A stretch of DNA of 64,000 nucleotides. Origin: Lactobacillus melliventris (GTDB lineage: Bacteria > Bacillota > Bacilli > Lactobacillales > Lactobacillaceae). The position numbers and the translations under genes were made by a program. The first letter of the stretch is position 1; every line of letters starts with the position of its first letter. Location of the stretch: contig NZ_JAAEEB010000007.1 in assembly GCF_013346935.1 (NCBI RefSeq), positions 1-64,000 of the forward strand, in the 5' to 3' direction. The notes under the pieces were generated by a model. That model worked only from the letters and a program-made list of their open reading frames with translations. It did no database searches and was not told where the DNA came from. This document shows positions 54,124 through 62,685 of this stretch, one piece after another.

Positions 54124-55308
54124 TTAGTAAGCTCTCTTACCCTTTTTATAAACTGCCTTATCCTTTTGGACAACCGCACTAATTTTTTCAAGTGGGTTTT
54201 CATCAAGTACCAAAAAGTCTGCGTATTTGCCCTCTTCTAAAGAACCATATTCTTTATCTATTTTTAGTAGCTTAGCAGAATTATAACTGGTTTCCAAAGC
54301 TTCAAAATTAGTAAAGCCTTGTTCTACTAGTAAAGGCAGTTCTTGCGGAGTCATCGTGAAGTCATTAAATGGTGTACCGGCATCAGTGCCCAAAGTAATT
54401 TTGACACCAGCATTTTTGGCCTTAGTAATGTTGCCGCGCAAATCTTTCCAAGCAGCCGCAATTTTATTCATTTCCCAGTCTGGGATTTTACCTGGAGCAT
54501 ATTCGATGAATGCCCAAGCTCCAACTATTGTTGGGGTTAAGTATGTTCCTTTTTCAATCATCAGCTTAATTTCTTCATCATTAACGTAGAAGCCGTGCTC
54601 AATGCTGTCAACGCCGGCCTTAATCGCATTCAAAATTCCCGGATTGCCTTCCGCATGTGCGGCCACAGTTAAACCCTTGTGGTGAGCTTCTTCGACTGCA
54701 ACGTGCATTTCAGCTTCACTTAATTGAGGATCATCAAGAGAATCGTTTTCCGTCATGACGCCACCTGTGGCCATCACTTTAATTGCTTTGGCGCCGGCTT
54801 TAATTCCCTGACGAACTGCTTTGCGCATTTCATCTGGTGAATCGACCAGCACACCAAAATTAGGCAAATCGCCGTGTCCTCCAGTCATAGAAAACGGGTG
54901 TCCTGCTGGCACGATTTCTGGCACCTTGGTTAACTTATTTTTTTTAATTAAATTATTAAGAGCAATATCAATATTGTACGTGCTGCCACATTCACGAATA
55001 TAGGTAACACCGGATTTTAATAAATCATGCAAATGTTTTACTGCACGCACAGTTGAAGAAACTACATCACTTTCACTACCACCATCGGGGGTCAAAGGAT
55101 CCATAATAATATGTGTATGGCAATTGATTAGACCAGGAATCACATATTTATTGTGTAAATCTACCGTCTGATCAACTTCAGGTGCTATACCCTCACCTAT
55201 TTTGGCAATCTTGCCGCTTTCATCATCAACTACCAACGTGGTATTAGATTGAATTTTATCATCAATTCCGTTAAATAAATTAACGTTAGTATAAGCAGTT
55301 TTAGTCAT
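54124..55308 (-). CDS. Amidohydrolase (imidazolonepropionase/peptidase-like), T-box controlled
   Basis: The 394-residue metal-dependent hydrolase has the first metal site NCHTHIIMDP, a likely carboxylated Lys region (GAKAIKVMATGGVM), His sites AAHAEG and SIEHGFYV, and the Asp in GTDAGTPFND. Relatives (Sgx9260/prolidase-like) cleave N-acyl amino acids or Xaa-Pro/Arg dipeptides. The T-box in front shows it is switched on when a tRNA is uncharged, which fits amino-acid salvage. Substrate and amino acid remain to be shown. Confidence 0.9.
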   Translation of the reverse strand: MTKTAYTNVNLFNGIDDKIQSNTTLVVDDESGKIAKIGEGIAPEVDQTVDLHNKYVIPGLINCHTHIIMDPLTPDGGSESDVVSSTVRAVKHLHDLLKSGVTYIRECGSTYNIDIALNNLIKKNKLTKVPEIVPAGHPFSMTGGHGDLPNFGVLVDSPDEMRKAVRQGIKAGAKAIKVMATGGVMTENDSLDDPQLSEAEMHVAVEEAHHKGLTVAAHAEGNPGILNAIKAGVDSIEHGFYVNDEEIKLMIEKGTYLTPTIVGAWAFIEYAPGKIPDWEMNKIAAAWKDLRGNITKAKNAGVKITLGTDAGTPFNDFTMTPQELPLLVEQGFTNFEALETSYNSAKLLKIDKEYGSLEEGKYADFLVLDENPLEKISAVVQKDKAVYKKGKRAY

Positions 55309-55331
55309 CTAAAAACCTCCATATTTTTGTA

Positions 55332-55606
55332 TAAAAAAAGCACTCATCCTTTTCTACTTAAGGACGAGTGCTCGCGTTACCACCTTTTATTCATTTATTA
55401 CTCACGTAATAAACCTCATTAACTATCAAACAATAGCTTGCAAAAATAACGGATGCAACTCCGCTATTGGCTGATTATCACCAATAGACATCAATTAGAA
55501 GCCCATGTTCACTACATATCGCTAGCTGACTTTCACCCAAATATCAGCTCTCTTTATTAGTAATAAAATAGTTACTCTGCTTTGCAAGATGTTTGCTATT
55601 TAATTG
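55332..55606 (-). promoter_or_regulatory. T-box riboswitch leader
   Basis: The minus-strand leader contains a Stem I with GAGTAACTATT, a terminal loop GGGTGAAAG, and a specifier region GTGAACATGGGC (55512-55501). The T-box AAGGTGGTAACGCG is at 55386-55373. It is followed by a terminator (AGCACTCGTCCTT with AAGGATGAGTGCT and a T7 run, 55372-55332). UGGU in the T-box would pair with a tRNA ending in A-CCA. The promoter is TTGACA (55641-55636), 17 bases, TAGATT (55618-55613). Confidence 0.93.
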
Positions 55607-55612
55607 ACTTTT

Positions 55613-55641
55613 AATCTATCATTTTTTCTTAATTATGTCAA
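55613..55641 (-). promoter_or_regulatory. Promoter of the T-box/amidohydrolase unit
   Basis: TTGACA (55641-55636) and TAGATT (55618-55613) with 17-base spacing, directly ahead of the T-box leader. Confidence 0.8.
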
Positions 55642-56554
55642 CTCCATAAAAGAAAAATAAAGATTAGGCAGTACTCTTCCGGGGGTATAGCATAAATAAC
55701 TTTACTAAAAAGCAGTAAAAATTATTCGCTAAAACGACTTTTCGTTTTAGTCATGCTTTACTGATGCTTTTAAAATCATAGTCTCGTTTAACATGATGAT
55801 ATTGCTTTTATTTAGTTTATTGCTAAGTAATTAATAACTCCTTTACTGTCCGCACCTCCAAATACGATTTTAAAATTAGTTATTAATAACCCCGTTAAAT
55901 GTTCAGTCAGAATGCTAATAATTAATCTATCCCTACTCATATGCGTTTTTTATAAAATTAGTTCCTAACCAGCTTTTTCCCGAGTGACCGACTAACAATC
56001 CTTTTTCCTGAAAGGGGGGTAAAATATAGCCTCAACTTTTTGCTATAATCAATCGCTATTTTATTTCAACGGTGATGAGATATTAGCAGATTTATCTAGA
56101 AATGACCTAAAATCTATATTAAAAGTCATTGACTAAATAAATACTTTATATTCCAACTTAAACAACAGTTTTTTGAGAATTTAGGTTTATACACAAGAAA
56201 GAAAGATACTATAAATAATACAAGATAAAGTTACATATTTTGAATCATTATCACAGTTAAACGTATAACTACTTTTTTAACATCAGTTTTGTTACCATCA
56301 TTAGCTGCGTTCAGGTCTTTAATTCTTTGTGCATTTAAAGCAATATCATAGTCCTGATCAGAGATTAACGGCAACGAAAAAGATTTTACAATGAAAGAGT
56401 AAATAATTTAACCAATTAAATTCACAAATAAAAATATTTACCTTTTGTTAATAATTTAATGGTATTTATTTGATAAATATATACAAACAAATAACTCGTA
56501 TGTCTTTAATATAAAAAAGACGCAAATTGCTAATTTGCGTCTTAATATTCACAG
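55642..56554. other. Long gene-poor stretch with a possible gene remnant
   Basis: About 900 bases without a complete gene. On the minus strand, about 56231-56409 reads 58 codons without a stop (SFSLPLISDQDYDIALNAQR, then IKDLNAANDGNK) and ends in TAA. There is no ATG start, only TTG 56374 inside, so it may be a decayed gene or a very small one. A GC-richer spot, gaaaggggggtaaa, lies near 56011. The end holds a hairpin (GACGCAAATT/AATTTGCGTC, about 56519-56541) that likely terminates the downstream minus-strand genes. Nothing else is recognised. Confidence 0.4.
56519..56543. terminator. Terminator after the ProXp remnant
   Basis: GACGCAAATT and AATTTGCGTC form a hairpin with a short loop and A/T flanks, about 12 bases past the stop of the YbaK-like pseudogene. 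Confidence 0.75.
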
Positions 56555-57051
56555 TTATTGGTTGGACGACTTTTTCACTACTTTGACTAGATTGCCCAAG
56601 TCCTTTATGACTTTAAGCAAATCTTGCGGATCTAGCCAAATAGTAGATGTATTATCGTTGGGATGAATAGCGATTCTAGGCTGGTCACTAAAATATGAAT
56701 CTAAGTAAAAGGGGATTTCGTGGTGAGAGTCATTTAACAACCCTAAAGGTGTGACGGAGCCTGGTGCCAAATCCAATTTTTCTTTTAAATCTGCGGCGAG
56801 GCAAAACTAAGTCTGCGTGTGCCATTTTCCTCACGAAATTGCTGTAAGTTGACTCTTTTATCGCCCTTAATAGTCAAAAGATAGTAGTTACGTTTCTTGT
56901 CATCCCTCACAAACAGATTTTTTGCATCTGCTTCAGGGTGTGGCAGAGCAATTTTTACCATTTCTGCCATATTGTAGGCAGCTTAATGCTCCACTATTTC
57001 ATATTTAATTCCGAATTGTTCAAGGTAATATAATGTTTCGCTTTTGTTCAT
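56555..57051 (-). pseudogene. YbaK/ProXp-type prolyl-tRNA deacylase, two lesions
   Basis: The full-length product would be about 165 residues and edit mischarged tRNA-Pro. From ATG 57051, MNKSETLYYLEQFGIKYEIV runs into an in-frame TAA after VEH, at the place where relatives have Lys or Pro (AAA to TAA possible). After the stop the frame continues AAYNMAEMVKIALPHPEADA with the catalytic-lysine region FVRDDKKRNYYLLTIKGDK. A second break near 56793 (TCGCCGCAG; one extra G would give SAADLKEKLDLAPGSVTPLG) puts the last 73 residues in another frame. The gene is therefore dead unless both are sequence errors. Confidence 0.88.
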
Positions 57052-57092
57052 TTGGTGTTATTTTCTTAAAAGACGCTATTTTTAATCTTACT

Positions 57093-57405
57093 TCATAACT
57101 TACCAGTAGAAAGTTCCTTATGATTGGTGATAGTTACCATCCTTAAACGCTTTTTGGCATCCACCTGATAATAAATTACTAGTAAATCATTAAGAACATG
57201 AAATTCGTGGTATTCACTCCAGAGTTTTTTCAAAACTTTATGAACAGTATATTTTTTCAATAGCTAGGATTTCAAAAACCTACCTAGTTCTCATCCTTGC
57301 ATCTATTGTATCAACAGTAGATTGATTAAAAATACTTTGTAAATTATCCATTCTTTTTACAAAAGATTTTTCAAAACACACTTCATATTTTAATTTTCTG
57401 TCCAC
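57093..57405 (-). pseudogene. RelE/YafQ-type toxin, broken
   Basis: Starting at GTG 57405, in overlap with the antitoxin, DRKLKYEVCFEKSFVKRMDN runs about 43 codons to a TAG after ARMRTR. Toxin-like sequence resumes in another frame, including VHKVLKKLWSEYHEFHVLND, YYQVDAKKRL and VTITNHKELSTG, ending at TGA 57093. The late His (TNHKEL) matches the catalytic His of YafQ/RelE endoribonucleases. A stop and a frame change separate the halves, so the toxin should be inactive. Confidence 0.8.
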
Positions 57406-57695
57406 CGCTTTTTCCAATCATCTAGATTATCTACTTTATTACTACTATCCTTAATCAATCCTAACTCTTCAGCTTTAACTATTACCATAGCCTTTTCAAC
57501 TTCGGAAGGTAAATTTGTATCTGATGTATCAGTTTCTTTACGATTTACAGGATAACTAAATCCTTTATCATGGTTAAACTGAGAGATAAGCATTTTAACT
57601 GCCGTAGCAGCCGTCAAGCCGATTTGCTTGGCATTATCATCTAATTCTTGCTTTTCTTTCTTATCTAATCTAATTCCAAATTGTATAGTCGACAT
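57390..57695 (-). CDS. RelB/DinJ-type antitoxin
   Basis: The 101-residue protein begins with a ribbon-helix-helix (MSTIQFGIRLDKKEKQELDD, IGLTAATAVKMLISQF) as in RelB/DinJ antitoxins, followed by a charged, flexible tail that would wrap the toxin. It should bind its own promoter as well as the toxin. The toxin gene overlaps its end but is broken, so the antitoxin is orphaned. GGTGAT lies just before the ATG. It stands beside the Mrr gene but is separately spaced. Confidence 0.88.
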   Translation of the reverse strand: MSTIQFGIRLDKKEKQELDDNAKQIGLTAATAVKMLISQFNHDKGFSYPVNRKETDTSDTNLPSEVEKAMVIVKAEELGLIKDSSNKVDNLDDWKKRWTEN

Positions 57696-57749
57696 AGTAT
57701 CACCTTATCTGTAAAGCAATAACGATAAATCAGTTAACATAAAGGTTGT

Positions 57750-58634
57750 TTAATCTTTATCAGTATAAAATGATTTCAACCGATATGTAGTCACAGGCTC
57801 AACGTAATAATTGTACTTTGCCACCAAATCACAGATTTCGTCACCATCAATCAGAGTGATGATTCTGGTCCCCTCACGTGCCGTCTTAATTGCGCCGCGA
57901 GTAAAATCAGAATTAGTAATAAAAATACCAAATTCAGCGTTATATTTATCCATTGCTCCGCGAAATTTGTCTATTTCTGGCGCTGAAACATTAGACTGCC
58001 AGCGTTTTGCTTGTAATGCCACTCTAGTAGTACGGTAATCATTTGAACGAACATAGCCAAAACCATCAAGACCCCCATCAGCAACATAGTTAACGCCAAT
58101 CGTCTTATCCACGTCAATTCCCATTTTTGTAAGTAAACCGCGACAAAAAAGTTCAAACTTTTTCGGACTCATTTTCATTAGAGCATCTAGCAAATCTTGT
58201 CTCCACTGATCTTCTTCTGTGACTTCATCCGTAGTATCTTTAGCAGAGTCAATTTCGGCCAAGTTCTTTTTCTTCAATTCCTGAGAATTATTATCTTCCA
58301 AAAAGGGACGAACATCCTTTTCCGGATCAAAAGTATTAAGATCAACTTTACGGCCTTTTTCAGATAATTCTACTTGATGATCATCTTCAGTTAAAAAACC
58401 AGTTCTTACTAAATACATAACTGCATAATTAAACGTATAGTCAAAAGGTTTATATTTATTACCAGTTTTCTTAGACACCTTAATTTCATTCACTTCTTTT
58501 TCAGAAATTGCAGTGGAATTGTCACGAATATCTGAACAAATTTCACGTCTTGTTACCTGACCACCAAGGCGACGCATTGCAATCAGAATTTCTTTCATAG
58601 TTAGATTCTCAATATTAATTTGTCGATTAGCCAT
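57750..58634 (-). CDS. Mrr-type restriction endonuclease
   Basis: The 294-residue protein has an N-terminal winged-helix Mrr_N-like region (residues 5-90) and a C-terminal Mrr catalytic domain. Its PD-(D/E)xK site reads YVADGGLDGFG...VALQAKRWQ, with Asp and the QxK variant typical of Mrr. It recognises methylated or otherwise modified DNA in known members. GGAGATAAAGTGA precedes the ATG. It is the last gene of the run hsdS-hsdR-abiC-mrr, 42 bases after the Abi-C gene. Confidence 0.9.
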   Translation of the reverse strand: MANRQINIENLTMKEILIAMRRLGGQVTRREICSDIRDNSTAISEKEVNEIKVSKKTGNKYKPFDYTFNYAVMYLVRTGFLTEDDHQVELSEKGRKVDLNTFDPEKDVRPFLEDNNSQELKKKNLAEIDSAKDTTDEVTEEDQWRQDLLDALMKMSPKKFELFCRGLLTKMGIDVDKTIGVNYVADGGLDGFGYVRSNDYRTTRVALQAKRWQSNVSAPEIDKFRGAMDKYNAEFGIFITNSDFTRGAIKTAREGTRIITLIDGDEICDLVAKYNYYVEPVTTYRLKSFYTDKD

Positions 58635-58676
58635 TCACTTTATCTCCATTTTATAAATATAAATTTTTATATGAAA

Positions 58677-59600
58677 TTATTTTCTCTTACTTATATTTTT
58701 TGCCGATACTGACAAAATAAAATCTGCCATAGTTAAAGCAGCGTTTAAAGCAAGACGCGCATGGTGTTCTTCAACTTTTATTCTTTTTCTTCCCAAACCA
58801 TGAGCATCGCTTTCTTTGTTTCTCATTTCTGCTATCGCATCAACGATATTTTCTAGACCGGAAAGTAATTCATTTATTCTCTTATCAACATCTTTGCCTG
58901 TACTCATTGAATAAGCTAATTTAACTTGTCCATACAGTTTCTTAATATTTCCCTTTCTTGAAGGTTGAATCCCATCTACTTCAAGAACATACATAAATAC
59001 CTCTTCAAGAAGAGTTCTTGCTTGAGTTAAAACACTATCAAAGTTGCCTTGCCTTAAATTTTCATTTGCTTTACTTTGAACCTCTTTAATGTATGTTCTG
59101 TCAATCTTTTGGATATATTTGCTCTTTATTTCAAACAGGTCAGATTTTAAAAACACATTATTATTTTTAATAATTAATTTATCCCCAGTATAATCAATGA
59201 AGTTATTAATTTTTTTAATAGCTAGAGTTGTTGCTTTTTGATAATACTCTTCGAACATTTCAACGGACAAGTCAGAAATATTTTTACACATGCTAAAATT
59301 AGTTTTACTAAACAAATAGCTCAAAATTTCCTGTGTCTTATTTTTATATTTTGCCTTTTCAAACATCTCTTGCATGTATGACCAGCGAGAGAATATATCA
59401 TATTCAATTGGACTTCCAAACTTTTCAGATAAGTCACAAATATCTGGACCTGATAAATACGGCATATGAATCTCTACATTCATAGGTTGGCCATTATGTA
59501 TTTTATCCTCACTAATTAAATTTTCTAAGCAAGCGTCCCCATCCAAAATTTCAATAATTGGCTTTTTCATTAAAAAATCATATTCACTTTTTGGCAACAC
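58677..59600 (-). CDS. Abi-C domain protein (abortive infection family)
   Basis: The 307-residue protein has an unassigned N-terminal half (about 1-180) and a C-terminal Abi-C-like region: LTQARTLLEEVFMYVLEVDG, IKKLYGQVKLAYSMSTG, AEMRNKESDAHGLGRKR and HARLALNAALTMADFIL. Such domains occur in phage-defence proteins and HEPN-like nucleases; R..xxxxxxH-like pairs (RNKESDAH) are present. The likely start is TTG 59600; an ATG ten codons later (59570) is an alternative. It lies between hsdR and mrr in the defence cluster, 49 bases after hsdR. Confidence 0.83.
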   Translation of the reverse strand: MLPKSEYDFLMKKPIIEILDGDACLENLISEDKIHNGQPMNVEIHMPYLSGPDICDLSEKFGSPIEYDIFSRWSYMQEMFEKAKYKNKTQEILSYLFSKTNFSMCKNISDLSVEMFEEYYQKATTLAIKKINNFIDYTGDKLIIKNNNVFLKSDLFEIKSKYIQKIDRTYIKEVQSKANENLRQGNFDSVLTQARTLLEEVFMYVLEVDGIQPSRKGNIKKLYGQVKLAYSMSTGKDVDKRINELLSGLENIVDAIAEMRNKESDAHGLGRKRIKVEEHHARLALNAALTMADFILSVSAKNISKRK

Positions 59601-59649
59601 GTCTCACAACTTTCGAGAAATTATATTTACAAATAATAACTATCAATTT

Positions 59650-62600
59650 TTACTCTTCAGATTCTAAAGGTTTGATCTTTGTATTGTAGACTAGCTTAAC
59701 CCTTTCGCGCACCTCAGTCTTCCAGCTAAGCCAATTCTTTAATTTACTATCAGGATGAGTCTCTTTGAACCTATCAAAATATCTTTTACTTACCAAATCT
59801 CCCATACCTTTATGATTGATTTCATCAGGCTTATAATTGTTAACAACATAGTTCAAATTGCCATAATCAAGACCGAAATCATCTGCCAGTTGACTTAAAA
59901 TTTTTTTATTTTCCTGCTTGATAGAGTTTTCTAATACATCTTCAACTTTTTGATCAGAATATTTTTGTGGATTAAGTTGAACATCTTGCCAAATCGAACG
60001 AATATGGTTCGCACGTGGCTCATTAGTTTTAGCATATTGATCAATGTAATCACCAACTTGTGAAGTTTCGCTTTGATCCTTAGATTTTTGGGAAACATTT
60101 ATTTGTTGGCTTTGCTGATTTGCTGTTGAAATATAATCTTGAATGAGTGACATAATATAACGTTCATCCACTTCTTTAATATGAATAGATTCAAGCTCGT
60201 AATCTTCGTCAAGATCAACGTCTACTGGGTCATCATCATTTTTATTTTCTGCTTTTAAATTATCGATAATATTTTGGTATGTACCTTCTAAAGTATTTTC
60301 TATTTCAGGTGGGATATCAGCAACATTAACTTGTGCAGAAGCAGGAAGTTTGTCCTGCTTATCTAACTCATCATAAGTTTTAATAGCAGCAAGCGCCTGA
60401 TCATATTTTTGAAAAGCTTCAGCAAACTGTTTCTGTTCTTTTTTAGGGGCATCAATAAGTGCAGCCAATATCTGTGGATTATCGACATATTTGTCTAGTT
60501 TCTTACGTGCTTGTACATAACGCTTACGTGACGTATTCCAATCTGGGGCAAGAACGCCATTAGTGCCACCATTCGCATAAAGTGTCAACGCTTTATCTAT
60601 TTCATCACTATACTGATTAGGATACTGGAAAGTTACTATTTGACCCCACTTTTTGCCGTCATCATAAATACGGTTTGTTCTTGAAAAAGCTTGTATGAGG
60701 TTTTGGGCATTCATTGGTGGTCTGTCCAAATATAACGTGGATAATCTTGGTGCATCAAATCCAGTCAATAACCGATCAACTACGATCACTATGTCTAGTT
60801 GTTGGTCTCGTGTTTGATATGCTTTATTTTTGCATGCTAAACGATCATTGACATTGCGATTATAACTAGGAATATCAGTCATAGAAAGCTGGGTATTAAA
60901 CATTTTATTGTAGTCATCCAATGATTGTTTCATTTCTGCTTGGTTAACCATTGATTCATCTTCGTTTTGAGAGATTGAATACGTAATAGCTAGGCGGGGA
61001 AAATCTGGTGCCACTTTTTGAATACGATTAGGCACTTCACCGTTGGCAATTGCCTCTCGAAACAAGTGATAGTATTTCTGCGCTTGTTTGATAGAAGATG
61101 TTGAAAACAGTGCGGAATATCTGTTGCCATTGCTAAGACCTTGTTTACGATAAGCTAAAGCTAAAATTTGCTTGACCACTGCCTTCATGTGAGCATCTGT
61201 GAGATAAATATCATCACTATCTGTTTGATTCGCATTTCCTTCGTTATCTATTTTAAAACCAAGTACTTTTTTATCATGAATTGCGTCTTCAATCGTATAT
61301 TTGTGCAATATTGGACCATAAAGTTGCTCTGTGGTGCGGGCATCTTGCCCATTTTCAGCCCGTGCGTTTTCCGCAAAAATTGGGGTACCGGTAAAGCCAT
61401 ACCATAATGGTTGACGATTAAAAAATCGATCTAGTTCTCTTTTTTGAGTTGGCGTAACTGCTCTATGACATTCATCAACAATAAAAGCTAATCGTAAATC
61501 TTTCAACTTTTCATATTTTTTAGCAATTTCAGGTGAATTTTCCCTTCGTTTAAAAATCGTTTGCAGTTTCTGCCTGGTAGTTACAACCACATTGCGGTTG
61601 CCATCACCCAATTTCTTAGCCAATTCAAAACTGTTTGAGGTTTCATCAACATCAATCGTGTCATTATTTGCATAAGTTTGAAATGCTGAAACAGTTTGCA
61701 TGTCCAAATCTTTACGATCTATTAGAAAGATTGTCTTATCAATAGCTGGTATTTGTAATAAATTACGGGCAACTTTATAGGAAGTCAAGGTTTTACCTGA
61801 ACCCGTAGCATGCCAAATAAAGCCAGATTTTCCTTCACGCGATGCTTGGAAAATTGCTTGTATTGCTTGAATTTGGTACGGGCGCAGCAGAATAATTCTT
61901 TGAGCATTATCATCTAAAACAGTATAGTCAGCAATCATGTGATGTGCCATCGGAATGGATAAGACATCACGAGCAAAATCTAAGTAATCATTAACTTGTT
62001 GCTTATCTTGATTAATCCAAGAAATCAAAAAATTAGCACGTAAATTTTGCCCAGCAGGAATGTACTGAGTATTAGTACCATTGGTGACAACAAACATTTC
62101 TACAAAATTATAGATGTCACCAAATTTATCCTCATCTATATACTTTTGTATTTGACGAAACCCATCCATAAAGGGAAAATTCGGTGTCTTCAATTCAATA
62201 TGAATTAGGGGTAAGCCGTTAATCAAGAGAGTAACATCAAAGCGCCTATCTTGATCAAGCGGTGACAAGCTCGACTTATTGACTTCTACTTGGTGTACCA
62301 CTTCATAAACGGAAGTTCCACCAGCAATATTGGTGTTATCTAAAATCAACAAATCGGCATCCGGCAAAGAAGAATTATCACGTTTTAAGTGATGCCTAAC
62401 CTGTCTGTTAGCACCAGCCAAGAATTTAGCAGCTTGGTAAAAATTAGGCTGGGTTATTTGCGTACGAATAGTTTCCTTTTCATTTTGTGTTAGTGGAACA
62501 TCATGAAGTTGATCACGGTTGTTATCTTCAAGAATTTGAAAAAAGTTAGCCCATAATTGCGGAACTGTTTTTAAATCTTCACGTAAGCGCCATTGATTAA

Positions 62601-62667
62601 TACCCTGAGTTAATTGCTCAATCAAAGTTTTTTCCATTTGATCTTCTTTAACAGTTGCCACTGACAT
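59650..62667 (-). CDS. hsdR: Type I restriction enzyme R subunit
   Basis: The 1005-residue translocase/endonuclease has an N-terminal nuclease with the PD-(D/E)xK pattern (RRFDVTLLINGLPLIHIELK), helicase motifs IWHATGSGKT (Walker A) and VDECHRAV (DEAD-like), ITYSISQ and FSRTNRIYDDG. Its C-terminus is acidic and helical. Length is normal. AAAGGAG precedes the ATG, 18 bases after hsdS. It works with HsdS and an HsdM that is not in the window. Confidence 0.96.
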   Translation of the reverse strand: MSVATVKEDQMEKTLIEQLTQGINQWRLREDLKTVPQLWANFFQILEDNNRDQLHDVPLTQNEKETIRTQITQPNFYQAAKFLAGANRQVRHHLKRDNSSLPDADLLILDNTNIAGGTSVYEVVHQVEVNKSSLSPLDQDRRFDVTLLINGLPLIHIELKTPNFPFMDGFRQIQKYIDEDKFGDIYNFVEMFVVTNGTNTQYIPAGQNLRANFLISWINQDKQQVNDYLDFARDVLSIPMAHHMIADYTVLDDNAQRIILLRPYQIQAIQAIFQASREGKSGFIWHATGSGKTLTSYKVARNLLQIPAIDKTIFLIDRKDLDMQTVSAFQTYANNDTIDVDETSNSFELAKKLGDGNRNVVVTTRQKLQTIFKRRENSPEIAKKYEKLKDLRLAFIVDECHRAVTPTQKRELDRFFNRQPLWYGFTGTPIFAENARAENGQDARTTEQLYGPILHKYTIEDAIHDKKVLGFKIDNEGNANQTDSDDIYLTDAHMKAVVKQILALAYRKQGLSNGNRYSALFSTSSIKQAQKYYHLFREAIANGEVPNRIQKVAPDFPRLAITYSISQNEDESMVNQAEMKQSLDDYNKMFNTQLSMTDIPSYNRNVNDRLACKNKAYQTRDQQLDIVIVVDRLLTGFDAPRLSTLYLDRPPMNAQNLIQAFSRTNRIYDDGKKWGQIVTFQYPNQYSDEIDKALTLYANGGTNGVLAPDWNTSRKRYVQARKKLDKYVDNPQILAALIDAPKKEQKQFAEAFQKYDQALAAIKTYDELDKQDKLPASAQVNVADIPPEIENTLEGTYQNIIDNLKAENKNDDDPVDVDLDEDYELESIHIKEVDERYIMSLIQDYISTANQQSQQINVSQKSKDQSETSQVGDYIDQYAKTNEPRANHIRSIWQDVQLNPQKYSDQKVEDVLENSIKQENKKILSQLADDFGLDYGNLNYVVNNYKPDEINHKGMGDLVSKRYFDRFKETHPDSKLKNWLSWKTEVRERVKLVYNTKIKPLESEE

Positions 62668-62685
62668 ATCTGTCTCCTTTCCCTA

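Noticed and set aside
55504-55507. His (CAT) as T-box specifier
   Set aside because: Bacterial tRNA-His has discriminator C, which does not match the UGGU of this T-box; kept only as an alternative.
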